A stretch of DNA of 64,000 nucleotides from positions 1,347,576,323 to 1,347,640,322 of the forward strand of contig NC_090444.1 in assembly GCF_031143425.1 (NCBI RefSeq), given 5' to 3'. The notes below the pieces were generated by a model. The model searched no databases, had not been told where the DNA came from, and saw only the letters and a program-made list of their open reading frames with translations. This DNA comes from Pleurodeles waltl (taxonomy: Eukaryota; Chordata; Amphibia; Caudata; Salamandridae). The translations under genes were made by a program, and so were the position numbers. Shown here piece after piece: positions 1 through 11,775 of this stretch (positions are counted from its first letter, which is position 1; each line of letters begins with the position of its first letter).

Positions 1-469
1 GCGCAAACCAGGATTTAAGATACTTAGTTCATCAGGCCAAACTGGATCCCTGCAGCCAGCCCGCGCTCCATCACAGTCGGCTTGAACTTGTGACTTTGTC
101 CTAGTTAGATTCATAGTTGGCGCTTTGTGTTTTCTGGAGTTTTTCTTGCTCAAATCTTTAAACCTGCATAACTCCAGCTCCACTGTTTGGATTTTTGTTG
201 TTTTGGTCTTGTTTTATTTATTAAAAATTACTCTACTGTTCTAAGACTCTTGTGGGAACCTTTTTTGTAGTGTGTTTTCACTGTGTTGCAGTTTGAAGTG
301 TTGCACAAATACTTTACTAATTGCCTCTGAGTTAATCCTGACTAGTTTGTACCAAGCTACCTGAGACTTGAGATCAGGTTAGTTTAGGATTTGCTTGTGA
401 CTTCACCCTGAAAAGAATTGTGGTTGCTGCATGAGAAAGGTTTCACCCCCCTCAAAACAAATTCTTACA
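1..469 (+). mobile_element. 3' part of a Gypsy-type LTR (truncated by window edge)
   Basis: The order of landmarks matches the 3' halves of the LTRs ending at 15427, 20643 and 61138: a 'ggcgctttgtgttt' block, an AT-rich stretch, a block with 'gttgcacaaatactttac', then 'taatcctgac' and 'accaagctacc', and finally an end in TTCTTACA at about 469. It is a diverged relative of the solo LTR at 58378-61138 rather than of the complete element. The left end lies outside the window. The end position is inferred from the terminal CA. Confidence 0.55.
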
Positions 470-1860
470 TCATGGAACAGAGTGGAACTTATTGATGACC
501 CTTGTGGGACACCACACTCTGTTCTGTGGTAGGAGAATGTTTCTGGAGGTATTCCAACTGCCTATTGACGATTACTCAGGAAGAATGAGAGCCGTCCCAG
601 AGCTGCATCTTTTATTCCTGTCTCATCAAGTTGGGAAATGAGTGCATCATGTGATGCTATGTCAAAGGCTGCAGCTAAATCCCGCAAGATGAGAGCCGCC
701 ACTTCACCCTTGTCTTGGGTCATCTGCAGCTTACCCATCACAGCTAAAAGTTCTGTTTCTGTTCCATAATGGGCCGGAAATGCCGACTGAAAATCGTACA
801 GGATCGCATTCTCAGTCGTATACTGTGTGAGCTGGTCGTTTAGAAGACTTTCCTCCTAGTTAAACAGAAAGGGCGACAAGAAGTAGGCAGAAGTTTCTCA
901 TCGTCCCCGGATCGGTATTTGTGTGTTTTCAGTAAAGGCATACAACTGCCTTTCTGTCAGTCTGTTAGGAACCACTGCTCTCCTAACAGACACATGTAAT
1001 ACTTCTGTTCGCACCGGAGCTGTTGTAGCCGTTGCTAGATTATAGATTTTCTCAGCACAGAGATCTAATGGAGAGTCCTATTGTACTGTTAGGGATACCT
1101 GTTCTATCTCTTTTACTGAAACTGTCGAAAAATCATTGAGTATAGAATTTCTGTACGCTGATCTAGGAAGAATATTATGGTCAGGTATCTGAGTTGTAGC
1201 TGGTAACCTATTGAACTATTTGTAACTTGCTTTAATTTTATTGGAAGCATACTGAGCTAAAGACTCACATAAATCAGGACTTCGCAAACCTCCTTAACTC
1301 CATCGCCCACTATAGAAAATGTGTGTTGCATAGAATATTACGCTAGTTTCCTTACAATTTCTGTATATTTTGTCAGATTTCCACATACCCGACTCTACAT
1401 TCTGCAGTATAGTTCTTTGGCAATTTCCTTTTGAGGCCCTTAAACTACTGTTTAAGCGCTCTGAGGCTGTCATTCTACCAAGGATCTGATGGTGTCTTTC
1501 CGAATGACATTAGGGCTTAAGAGGGAGGGTCCAATTGAGACATGATATCCACTCCTTTGGGTCGTTTCATGAATCATGTTATTTATGTCATTTGTTGTAC
1601 TATTGGGTTGCAATCTTTCAGATTCGCTTTGAGTCTTTCAGGCATTTTGGTAACAGTGCGTTGATTGTCTTGTCCCTAGCATTGTTAGCGCTTGAACAGT
1701 CAACTTCTATCCAAACAATGGGCATAATCACATCAAACAATGATCGGTCCTGCTCGTTTATTTCACAAACTTTGATGGCAGTATTATTGGTATGTATGTT
1801 ATAAATGCACTGTCCCAAATTGATGAGACATCCCTCCCCCCCACACCAAACGGACGACAA
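470..1860 (-). pseudogene. LINE (L2/CR1-like) endonuclease/reverse transcriptase fragment
   Basis: Read on the minus strand with frame shifts, this encodes the standard run of a Jockey-superclade LINE. About 1860-1560 resembles the C-terminal end of the endonuclease. About 1290-1080 resembles the linker ('LAQYASNKIK', 'DFSTVSVKEIEQ'). About 900-470 is the RT palm with 'FQSAFPAHYGTETELLAV', 'LILRDLAAAFDIASHDAL' and 'CGVPQGS'. Several stops and frame changes show it is dead. The RT breaks off before the YADD box, exactly where the LTR at 1-469 ends, so one of the two interrupted the other. L2 versus CR1 cannot be settled by eye. Confidence 0.75.
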
Positions 1861-1910
1861 CCAGAATGTAATCCACATAACTAACATCGAGAGCAACTAC
1901 GCCATGATTG

Positions 1911-2380
1911 CATGGACGTCATTTAGGGGTCGCGGCTGCGACCCCCAGCTTGCCCCTTGCGACCCCTGGCACTGCCTTTGCGACCCCTGGCCTCAAAGGT
2001 GGCAAAATCAGTGCCAGGAAAACAAGGCACCATCCTTTTGGACGTCACTTGGTAATCCAGTTCCTTGTTTTCAATCAGTTTTTTTATTACGATAATAGTG
2101 AATGATATATTATTCACTATTATTGTGATAAAAACGGAGTGCAGTTAGCTGGACTATGAGTCTATGACCCTCTATGGTAGCTGAGGTAAGTTAAAAAACA
2201 ATTTTTAATTTATGTTGTGTACATGCTTGCAGGTGTGCGTGTGCTTATGTAAAAAAAGAGCGTGTGCATGAGTGAATGTGTGTGTATGTGTAAACATGTG
2301 TGTGCCAGTAAACTTATAGATAATATAGCGTGTGACCTCACTTCTGCTACCCCTGGCATTTTGGTGAATTGACGTCCACG
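1911..2380 (-). mobile_element. hAT-like non-autonomous element, family H1, copy 1
   Basis: This is a 470-bp element with imperfect terminal inverted repeats: CATGGACGTCATTTAGG at the left, and the complement of AATTGACGTCCACG at the right. It is flanked by a diverged 8-bp duplication, CATGATTG (1903-1910) and CACGATAG (2381-2388), with 6 of 8 matching. Its reverse complement aligns along its whole length with 6239-6709. The interior holds an ACAC/CACTC-rich stretch and three copies of a 'gacccctgg'-type motif. It has no coding capacity. The 8-bp duplication and CA...TG ends suggest the hAT superfamily. Confidence 0.75.
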
Positions 2381-2388
2381 CACGATAG

Positions 2389-4721
2389 GAATCCCAAGTA
2401 AATACAAAGAATTTAACACGGGAAGGGGAAGGAGAAGGGTGTAGGGAGAAAATATTGAATGTAGGAGTTTAAATGGTCGATTTGAAGTACAAAAATTAGT
2501 ATGTGAATTATGCTTAAGACTCTGAATAATGGTGAACTTGCAATGCGGATAGCGATAGTGAGGAAAACTCACTAATAAAATGTATTTACAAAAAAAAATC
2601 AATGCACTGACCCGACACATGTTGTGGTCGGTTTATCCACCGACCCGGCAGCGTCCAGGTAATACCTATTTTGAAATCACCCCGAAGTTGGAGTTTCATG
2701 CCCCTCAGCACATTCGGGGTTATTGACAAAAGTAACCTGGTTTTCCTGTAGGGGTCTATTCTAAGGAACATAACTGCACTTTAATTTCAGTTATTTAGGT
2801 ATATTTTACAGTTTTTTTTAAACATCCGTCGATGTGTTATAACCAGCGTAAACCATTACCTACCTCTCTTTCATATTTATCTTTGTTTTTTCAGTGATGT
2901 GTGTGTGTGGGGGAGGGAGTGTGCACACCTCTAGGAATATAAAGAAAGACACCCATTTTCTATGTGGTAAAATGGGACCCCAGCTAGAGGGGTAAATATT
3001 TTAACTGAAGGCTTAGAACGGATTTCAACTTCTGGAAAGGATAAGTCGCGCTTGCTATATCCACCTTCACTGTTAACAGTAACAGCCAAGCACACCTTAA
3101 ATGGGGTCCCCACTCCTGGAACTCTGAGTATGTGCACATCTATAAGGAATGTCTCGCGTGTCAGCTCAAAACATCTCGGCATTCTTTAAAATACAATATC
3201 TTCTTTGAGCATATTTTTGGCACTTAAATTAGGTCTGCATTTTACTGCTGTGAATGTAATGAAAGTACTGGGTGCCTACATTTTTGTCCATTCTGAAGCA
3301 TCAGACAGATCCCCTGGCAACATGCCCCTGATGCGTTCACCTTTACGGAATGCAGCAAGAGCTCACTGTCTAAAGGAAGGTTTTTACCTTATGGCTAATA
3401 CATAACTCAGCAACTCTAACAATGTCTTAAAATCTGCAGATCTATTTATGCAGTTGGCACTGATTGCTGCTCCGCACAAGTCATTGCATGCTTTTGATAC
3501 ATTACTGTAGGCCCTGTTCAGTCTTATTCACAACCGATTAAGGAGCTCATGTAATTGTGATAATCTTTCTCCGACTTTTGCTGACTTTTGACATTTTCTA
3601 TTATAAGGGCTGACGCCTACTACACCTACGTGTTTTTTTTCCTTCTAGCTAAGTTGTAGAAATGTAGTTGTCGGTTTTCTTATGCCATTTGTTTTTTGTA
3701 CATCGCACAACAAAACTCCCAGTCCTTCATGGGGCGACTCCTCTCATCTCCCTTTGCTTTTGGATATATAATATAGGGGGATTTATGTTGATTCCTGGGA
3801 ATTCTAGAAACCCTGCATTCAATTATTGGTACCTGTCCTCCAGTCTGATATATTCGCTCTACATGGAACCGTATTGAACATACAATATGGTTTGCAATCG
3901 CTCGCACTGCACCTGTTGTTAGGTTTATACTGAACTGGTCGTGAACATCTTTACATTTGTGAGAATTCCGTTGCAAGGTGCAGGATGGATACTGCCCTTA
4001 GAGGACAACAATGACAGACCTTTGTATGTATCTTCTTCTCACCACCCTTTGTCTTTCATACCTGCTTAGGAGAATTAACAACAGTTCCCCACAAGAACAG
4101 ACCCATATCCAATCTATGTGGCCTGCTGCATGTAGTCGGTGCCTAACACAAGAGGATAAGTGGTGTCTTTCCGCGAAAACCTTTCTGAAGGAAAAAATCT
4201 GCTCCAACCTTGCAGTTTGGATTTTTTTAATTTTAAACAAGTACATTTGCTGATTGGCAGTGGACTTCTATGGAACTTTTAGTTCTGGGAAATAGAGTCT
4301 ATAGTTTCCCTGTAGCTTACTGGACACTTCTATGAACACATTGGACATATAACACATATGTTACATGTTTGCAACCGTTGTTTGAACCAATCATCAGTTA
4401 TGCACCTGCATTAGTACTGCATTGTGTTTCTTACTTTTATTTGTGTTGTTGTGTTCTAGTGTTCACTTTGTGAACATGAAGGGTTAATATAGTATATCCA
4501 GGGACCTCGATTTTTGCTGCATTGTGTTGCATTACGACTTGTGTTGTGTTTTGTGAATTTAGTTGTTTTATTTCCAGCTGATCTGATGTACATTGTTAAT
4601 ATATTCAAATATTTTGAGAAAGTATTAGACTGTTGTGTATGTAAATTGAATAATAGCTCTAAATAAACATTTTCATCTTTATTGCAAATGTGATAATTGT
4701 GTTGTACTGTATTTATACTCA
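2389..4721. other. Unassigned intronic sequence
   Basis: I recognise no gene or named repeat here. There is a purine-rich patch near 2420-2450 and an 83-codon open frame on the minus strand (3182-2931) with no recognisable domain. Small open frames near 4011-4253 look like chance. Confidence 0.4.
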
Positions 4722-4891
4722 GGGCTTGATTTAGAGTTAGGCAGACGGGGTTACTCTGTGACAAACATGACGGATAGCCTGTCTGCCGTATTACGATTCC
4801 ATTATTTCCTATGGAAATAATAATACGGTGGACGGGATATCTGTCTTGTTTGTGTCAGAGTAACCTGTCTGCCAAACTCTAAATCAGGTCT
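4722..4891. mobile_element. 170-bp palindromic MITE, family P1, copy A
   Basis: This is almost one long palindrome. The left arm 'gatttagagttaggcagac' and right arm 'gtctgccaaactctaaatc' pair, followed by a second paired block around 'gttactctgtgacaaacatgacgg', and a core 'attatttcctatggaaataat'. Diverged copies with the same arms lie at 11425-11596 and 61785-61953. There is no coding capacity. The target duplication is unclear for this copy. Confidence 0.75.
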
Positions 4892-5180
4892 TTAACCTTA
4901 AATCACCTTCTTTGAGCTAGACCTTGACAGTTTACCCATGTCTACAGCGGGTGTCAAGAAGGCTTGAGAGGCTAGCATTCCATCACCTAAAGGGTTCCCA
5001 GTGTCCTGGTTAGTTTGGAGCACTACTGTTCCTACGTGTGATAGCGCCTATTTGTTCTTGCATCTCTAAGGATCCTGGTAAAAGCCTGACAACAGTCCTG
5101 AATTACCACAAAGCTGCTGCAGGGGAAAGCAGAATGCAAGCTAGGGTCAGAAGAGCCCCATGTTTGCACTGCAGACCTGA

Positions 5181-5873
5181 AAACGCAACCTCGGCTTCAT
5201 ACTGGACTCAGCGCTCACCGTGACCCAGCAAGTCAACGCCATCTCATCCTCATGTTTCAACACCCTTCGCATGCTTCATAAGACCTTCAGATGGATCCCC
5301 ATTGAAACCAGAAGAACGCTCACCCACGCCCTCATCAGCGACAGCCTGGACTACAGCAACGCACTCTACATAGGAACAACGGGCAAGCTCCAGAGGAAAC
5401 TTCAGTTCATTCAGAACGCCTCCACATATCTCATCCTCAACCTCCCACGCCAGGAACACATCTCAGCCCACCTCAGAGACCTTCACTGTTTCCCCGTCAA
5501 CAAGAGGATTATCTTCAAACTCCTGATCCATGCACACAAAGCTCTCCACAACGCAGGCCCTACCTACCTCAACAAGCGTCTCAGCTTCCACGTTCCCACC
5601 CGCCAGCTCCGCTCCGCCAATCTCGCTCTCTCAACCATCCCCAGCATCCACCGTACCACAACCGGCGGCAGATCCTTCTCACGCCTCGCTGCCAAAACCT
5701 GGAACTCCCTCCCATCAAACTACGTCTGACCCAGGACCTACTGACCTTCAGGAAATGTCTCAAGACCTGGCTATTCGAGCAGTAGCAACCCCCCCCCCCA
5801 GCGCCTTGAGACCCTAACGGGCTAACGGGTGAGTAGCGCGTTTAACAAATGATTGATTGATTAATCGATTGAA
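5181..5873 (+). pseudogene. LINE (L2/CR1/Rex-like) RT C-terminal part with 3' tail
   Basis: The frame from 5187 reads 'NLGFILDSALT', then continues to about 5720 with the conserved C-terminal RT/thumb features of CR1/L2-type LINEs: 'DYSNALYIG', 'LQFIQNAS', 'LRDLHCFPV', 'RSFSRLAAKTWNSLP'. A frame change near 5725 moves into the frame that gives 'LLTFRKCLKTWLFEQ' and the natural stop. The 3' UTR has 'agcgccttgagaccctaacgggtgagtagcgcg' features and ends in a TGATTGAT-type short repeat (about 5850-5873), as expected for LINEs ending in a short tandem tail. It is 5'-truncated at about 5181, which is typical of incomplete reverse transcription. Confidence 0.85.
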
Positions 5874-6238
5874 ATGGATAAAAAGGAGTACAGATTTAAG
5901 TTCCGTCCCTCATTTACAGGTGAACATGTAACTTATAAGCACTGACAAAAATGGTCCATTTGGAAATGTATTTATGGTATGTTTTGTAGTGCACTGGCTT
6001 ATGACACTTTTGCCACTTCATAGCAGTGCTGTCACAGTTGGAGTGCAGACAATCGGTACAACCTAACCTCTTGGTAGATTATGTAACCACTGAATCAGTT
6101 GCTCAGTGTGATTATAATTGAATTTGAAATTCCATCTTCAGCAATGGCTGAGCAGCACATAAATGGAATCTGTTGCATTTTGGAAGATTTTAGAGACTTT
6201 TCTTTGTCTTTTCCTTTAATGCTTTGAGAGGTTGTTGG

Positions 6239-6709
6239 CATGGATGTCAATTTACCACAATGCCAGAGATAGCTGGAAGTGAAACAACACCCCATTTCAT
6301 CTCTGCTTTCACTCAGACACATCTGCCTACACAAACCCACATTCACTCATACACACACTCTCTTTTACATAAGCACACTCTCACCCGCAAGCATGCATAC
6401 AGAATACACTTAAAAGTGTTTTTAACTTACCTCAGCTTCCAAGGAGGTCATATTCCAGCTATGTGTGCTCCATTTTGTATTGCACTAATAGTGATCCATA
6501 TATTATTCACTATTACTGTAATTAAAGGACTGACTGAAAACGAGGAAGTGGAGCCCAAAGCAACGTCCATAAGGACGAGCTGCCCCTGTGTTCCTTGCAC
6601 TGATGTTGCCAACCCTGAGGCCAGGGTCTCAGAAGAAGTGCCAGGGGTCACAAGGGGCAAGCTAGGGGTCGCAGCTGCGACCTCTGGCGACCCCTAAATG
6701 ACGTCCATG
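6239..6709 (+). mobile_element. hAT-like non-autonomous element, family H1, copy 2
   Basis: This is a 471-bp copy of the 1911-2380 element in the opposite orientation. Its ends are CATGGATGTCAATTTA and TAAATGACGTCCATG. It is flanked by a perfect 8-bp duplication GTTGTTGG (6231-6238 and 6710-6717). The exact duplication fixes the boundaries and supports hAT-type insertion. There is no transposase frame. Confidence 0.85.
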
Positions 6710-6899
6710 GTTGTTGGTTTCTCAGATCTGGGGCAAATTGTTCCAGAGCTTGGACCCTGCAACACAGATATACCTGCCTTCGTGAGTCTAGCGGCTGAAT
6801 CTGACGTGCAATTAAGTTTGCATTAGTGCACAAAAAGTTGCAAGTAGAATTATAGTCCTTAAATATTAACGCCAATACTTTTGTGTTCAAAATAGTGTT

Positions 6900-8606
6900 T
6901 AAATATTGTCAAGACAATTAGTTAGGAACATGCACAAAATAGTCCAGTAACTATAAGGAGTATAATATATCAAATAGTGAAATGACCATAATAGTGACAA
7001 CCTACATAAGCATATTCAATTTGTAGAAGCATCTAGGAACCTAAGAGAAAGTCAAAATTATATGGGCTACTATAATAAAATAGAAAGCAAGAAGTTCTAA
7101 ACCCTATAATGTGTTAAAGTTAGCAATGTATGAGTTAAGAGTATGCCACATGGAGGAAGCAAGTATGGGAGAATCTTTAATGGCACATATCAATGAACAA
7201 TCGTCATATCTAAATAAAATTATATGGTCTCACCAAGTATGAACAGATAATAAACTGGAATCTTTCCTATTAGACGTGACTGATTTAACAGCTGTAGAGA
7301 GAGGGAAATCAAAGAGCTTTCAATCACCCTTGGAAAGTGGGTATGTAAAAGCATGAGATTTACAAATAATACATTTGAACGACAAAGGTATTTGAAGACT
7401 AAAAGTTTTTCATACAATTTTGCATACTCCTGTCCAGAAATTGAAAATGACATGGCTGTCATAGAGCATATGTTTTACAGAGCCCCTTGCATTTTGGTGT
7501 ATCAATTAATTTTGCTTTAAACATTTTAAGTATAGAACAGAAATGTTTGTAAAACAGAAGCTGGGAAAGAGCTTGCTATATTGCTCAGCCAAACAGATTT
7601 TCATTGTTCTATGGATAATCGAACATCTAATTCAGGATTCCATCTGTGTACAAGATTAGTAAAAGGGGAGGGAGTATTGGTGGATGTTTTATATACTTTA
7701 GAAGCTACTTTTCCTGAGTGACTAAAAATTCTTATGCATAATTCCATACCATACATTTTTGCTGATGGTATCGAATCCAAGTAGGCACTGAGAATGAAAT
7801 TACAAAGGAATTTATATTTATTAAATTGTACTCTAGATAAATGAAATTTAGAATGTAATTCTCTAAAAGATAAAAACATATTGCAGTGACAGATATCAAT
7901 AATATAGAACATACCAGTTGCAATCCAGGAGCTCCAAAAAGATAAATACTAAAGTGAGACCTTATTAGAGAAAGTCATATTGGTGGAGAATATTTCATTG
8001 AAAGACAATAGAGAAAGCTTAGTTGTATTAATCATAGGTGAATGTTTACCAATTCAAGTGTTAGTTCTGGTTAAAATGTCTGGTAAAGGAAAAGCTTTAA
8101 TGAGTTATGTATCAGTAGACAATTAGGGATGTGTGCAGCGACAACAGTTTGAAATTATAATGAACTTTGTGCAATTAAAAATGATGAATGTATTTCTTAA
8201 AAGCAGGTAACCCAATACCACCTTCTTTTTCGGCATTTTGAAAACTTTGAAGCTAATGGGTGTAGGCATTTGATTCCAAAGAAATGATTTATTCAAATGA
8301 TAAAAAAAGAATAGATGGGAAGCATAGGTAGCCTAGAGAGTGTATATAGTATTTGTGGAGTAATAACAATTTTAATCACTTCAATTCTGCCTGAACAATT
8401 TATGTTACGGGCTCACCATTAATCAAGTTTAAGCTTTCTCTTACTTATTAAACTGGAACAGATTATTTTAAAGATTTTTCTGCTAGAGTTAGAAAATATA
8501 TTTCCTATGTATTTGAGGGAAGTATGATTCCATATAAAATTGATGTCTGCTGTCACATTAGAAGTACAAAAACATTTAAGGGAACCAAAATCTATTTTAC
8601 AAATAT
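6900..8606 (-). pseudogene. L1 ORF2 C-terminal half (antisense)
   Basis: On the minus strand from 8606 leftward, the conserved post-RT part of L1 ORF2 can be followed through stops and frame shifts. It includes a 'FKYLGI'-like segment near 8520, 'WSGRIEVIKIVITPQILY' near 8390-8340, and 'QNAEKEGGIGLPAFKKY' near 8240-8190, the well-kept 'RPKEEGGLGLPNFKLY' region of L1s. Then come 'LSFRELHSKFHLSRVQFNKYKFL' and 'WNPELDVRLS' (7912-7601). The piece is the downstream continuation of 9866-11131. The two were separated by the element at 8610-9862. The 3' end of the L1 is not clear; about 6900 is an estimate. Confidence 0.8.
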
Positions 8607-8609
8607 TTA

Positions 8610-9862
8610 TGGCCTCATTACGAGTTTGGCGGTCCCAGGTGGTGTTGTAGAGCCATTTTAGTGATGTCTCTGGGCATGTTATTTTAGCAACTAGGCCTGC
8701 TGCTTGTGTACTTTAGCCTTGTAACATTTTATTCTGATTAATTTTATTATTTTACAATCAGCCACATTCGTGGTGATGTTTTATATTCTTTATCTAGTTG
8801 TCCTTTTGCCTAAGAAAGCATCACAGTTCTTAACATGACATTCTTTCACTCTGTGTTTTCCTCAAGGCTGCTGCATGATAAGATTGGCGGCACAAGGGGT
8901 ACACTGCATCTCTAACATTCACAGAAACACACTTATTTTGACGTGGGGACATTTTCTCAGAACATCAGTTGTTTTATTATAATAACATTTCCCTGTCCCA
9001 TGTACGTTAGCGGGAGGTTCCTGTCAAATGACTACAACCGCATGCTGTCTGACTTTGTTACAGCTGCTTGCTGAGATCACTGGTTCCCTGGCCTACATGG
9101 GGATGGTGGCTCTATAGAGAACAGGCCTCTTCACCACTGTCATACACAGGAATGAGGGATGGTGTCTTCCCAGAGGGGAGTCCTGAAGGGCGGATTAGGG
9201 CTTATGCAGCTGTGCTCTAATGTAGCTTAGGTAGGAATTGCACATATAGACACAGCTGATTCAATAAATCTTATTGAACCAAATTCGGCCTCTGTTTGTC
9301 TTTGTATGTGTGAGACTAATGTAACTGAGAGAAAAGGATGAGATCTGATCCACCACGATTTCCCTGAAAAGTCATAATGTCATGGTCCAGTTGCCACAAA
9401 TCGTCCCTGCTCTTGGGCAGGAATTAGGTGCTCCTAGCTGGCCCAAAACGGATTAGGCAGACAGTTGTCACACGGTGTGGGATTGAACTGAGTTCCCCAT
9501 AATTCAGGTGATGCTGCCGCCTAAATCCAGCATTCTCATTGGGTCAATGACAGCCAACACGACAGCAGGACCGCCAAACTCATGAAGGTGGAGCCCCCGC
9601 CCAATTACAATGTTCCCACAGGTCTGACCGGTAAGGGGAGTTGTAATCAGCCAGCCGGTACTGAGTTCAGCACCGCCCTGGCTGAGTACAACTCAGACTG
9701 CCGTCACCATGTCGGGAAGCCTGTTCCCGGCGGGGACAGTGGTTCCCTGACAGGTCCACCCACCAGGGTTATAATTGGTCGGTCGGACCACCCGGACTGT
9801 GGTGGTCCACTCATCAATGTGAGTGTAGCGGTCCTCTGACCGCCACACTCATAATGAGGCCC
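8610..9862. mobile_element. Harbinger-like non-autonomous element inserted in L1
   Basis: The left end reads TGGCCTCATTACGAGTTTGG and the right end is the complement of GGGCCTCATTATGAGTGTGG. The ends are therefore inverted repeats of about 25 bp with a few changes. TTA occurs on both sides (8607-8609, 9863-9865), matching the 3-bp TWA duplications of PIF/Harbinger transposons. Antisense L1 sequence resumes on either side, so this element entered an existing L1. The interior 9590-9850 is GC-rich with several internal inverted repeats. An internal copy of the terminal motif ('accgccaaactcat', about 9570-9585) suggests a composite or rearranged element. Confidence 0.7.
8665..9366 (+). mobile_element. 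Putative solo LTR nested in the Harbinger-like element
   Basis: This about 700-bp AT-moderate block interrupts the GC-rich foldback element. It begins near TGATGTCTCTGG. At its 3' part it carries AATAAA (about 9264-9269), followed by a segment rich in 'tctgtttgtctttgtatgtgtgag', a layout like LTR R-U5. I could not find a target duplication or a CA end, so both boundaries and the LTR identity are tentative. Confidence 0.35.
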
Positions 9863-9865
9863 TTA

Positions 9866-11131
9866 GAGCATAACCATAGACAGAAGCATATTAACTAATA
9901 ACATTTAGAATGATAGGAACAGAGGTACAAGGGTTATCAACATACAACAGAATGTCATCAGCATAGTCCGAAACCTTTAGAAGAGCATTTTTAATAACAA
10001 TTCTAGAATATGCTGTATTATTGAGAAGAAAACATAAGGAAGGCTCAATGGCAATAAGGAATAAAAGTGAGGGAATCATTGCCTAGTACTTCTATGCAAG
10101 GTAGAGAGGAGGGAATGCCATATATATACATTTTAGCTGGTGGAATAGTATATACTACTATAACTATATTCAGAAAATTAGGAACAAAATGACAGAGGAA
10201 AGCTGAGTCTGGAAAAATGTGTACAATTCTACTGGGGCACTGTCTGGACCTGGTGTCGTATTGGAGGTTATTGACTTAATTGTCAACTGAATTTCTTGAG
10301 TATCAATTGCCTTTTCCAGTTTTAGTCTATCCTCTGCACTAATTAAGGATAGCTAATAATATTTTAAAAAGGCATCAATTATATATTTTTGGAGACCTGC
10401 AGGCTTGTCATAAAGATTAGAGTGAAAAGATTAAAATTCTTGTGCAGTCTCCTCTGCCTTAAGGAGTAAAGTTTTTCAGTTTTTCTAGTAGCATGTATTT
10501 GATTTTTGTCTTTTTAATACACACGTAATTGGCTAATATTTGTCCAGATTTATTTGAACTAAAAATGTAGTTTGATTTTTCTTTAGAGATAAGCAAGCTT
10601 GCACTTTTACTTAATACATTATTATATGCATAACTCACTTTTTGAAGTTGCACTTTATATTTATTTTCTTGTGAGCATATAAAGAGTCTTTCTAATTCAG
10701 CAATTTGCTTCTTTAATTTAGATAATTTAACAGAAAAGGTTTTGTTTTCATGCCATAAAATATATAACACTTCACATACATGTCTTACAAGCACCAAGTG
10801 TATAGTCTTAGAGGTTTATCATTTGTAAATAAAGAGGGTTATCATTTGTAAATAAATCACTAATAGCATTTGAAATCTTGGTGGAATTTACTTGCTTTAG
10901 TACTACATCAGTGTTTATTCTTTATCTATTTCATTTTTGAATGAATATGTGCCATGAAAAACTAGAAAAATAGAAATTAGAGCACAGTCGGAAACTGAAA
11001 TTAGTTCAGCTTTGAATTTTGTTTAAATACACTGATATTTTACACCTCTTGATGGGATGTTCTAATCTTTTAACATTTAAAGAAACAATATTCAGTTTAT
11101 ATTGATTGACCATAGTGGTATGAGGAAGAGT
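9866..11131 (-). pseudogene. L1 ORF2 endonuclease start to reverse transcriptase (antisense)
   Basis: On the minus strand this starts near 11131 with 'LNIVSLNVKRLEHPIKRCKI', the N-terminus of the L1 apurinic endonuclease. Most of the endonuclease is deleted. From 10797 to 10459 an open frame shows the linker and RT-0 region ('KKQIAELERLF', 'KSNYIFSSNKSGQILA'). At 10079-9891 it has the RT palm with the catalytic YADD box (9965-9954). Internal deletions and stops make it non-functional. It continues at 8606 after the inserted element. Confidence 0.85.
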
Positions 11132-11424
11132 GGTAGGGAGAAAAAGATGATAAAATAAGAATAGGAGTTTCCCATAAAAACTAGACAACATGGGAAACAA
11201 AAAAAAGTTCATATCCCAGGACTACATATTAATTAAGGCAGTAGAGAGAGAGGTATGAAACAAAATAAAACACACTGCATGGACCTGCTGTTGTGAGTAT
11301 TAAGCATTAAATATGCTTTGTGGAACTAATTCATCCAATGGAACCTAAAGCTTGTGAGTACACCTTAACAGGATCTTGTTGATCTAGATATGCTATTAAA
11401 ACTGAAGGTGGGGAAAAAGATTTA

Positions 11425-11596
11425 GGGCATGATGTAGAGTTTGGCAGACTGGTTACTTCTTCAAAAATGTGACGGATATACCATCTGCCGTATTACAATT
11501 CCCATAGGATGTTTAGGGGGTTCGTAATACAGCAATCGAAATATCTTTTACATTTGTGACAGTGTAACCCCATCCGCCAAACTCTAAATCATGTCC
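11425..11596. mobile_element. Palindromic MITE, family P1, copy B
   Basis: The left arm 'gatgtagagtttggcagac' and right arm 'ccgccaaactctaaatcatg' pair across a centre of about 'cataggatgtttaggggg'. It has the same internal blocks ('tgtgacggatat', 'acatttgtgacag') as copies at 4722 and 61785. It lies between ORF2 and ORF1 of the antisense L1, so it inserted into that L1. Confidence 0.75.
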
Positions 11597-11775
11597 AAAG
11601 ATATGTTCTTTTTCCAAATACGCACTATAAAAGAATCAAAAAGATCATATGTATATTCTGCATCTTTCAGTCTAGCTCTTGAGTCAGAAAAGACTCAATG
11701 AATCTTCACAGTTTTCTTGGAGACGTCTTGATGGGTGAATGAGCTGTTGCCATCAATCAGTAGTAATGGAATTTC

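Noticed and set aside
2931..3182. 83-codon antisense frame with regular protein-like composition
   Set aside because: Considered as an exon or captured gene piece, but no domain or convincing pair of splice sites was seen.
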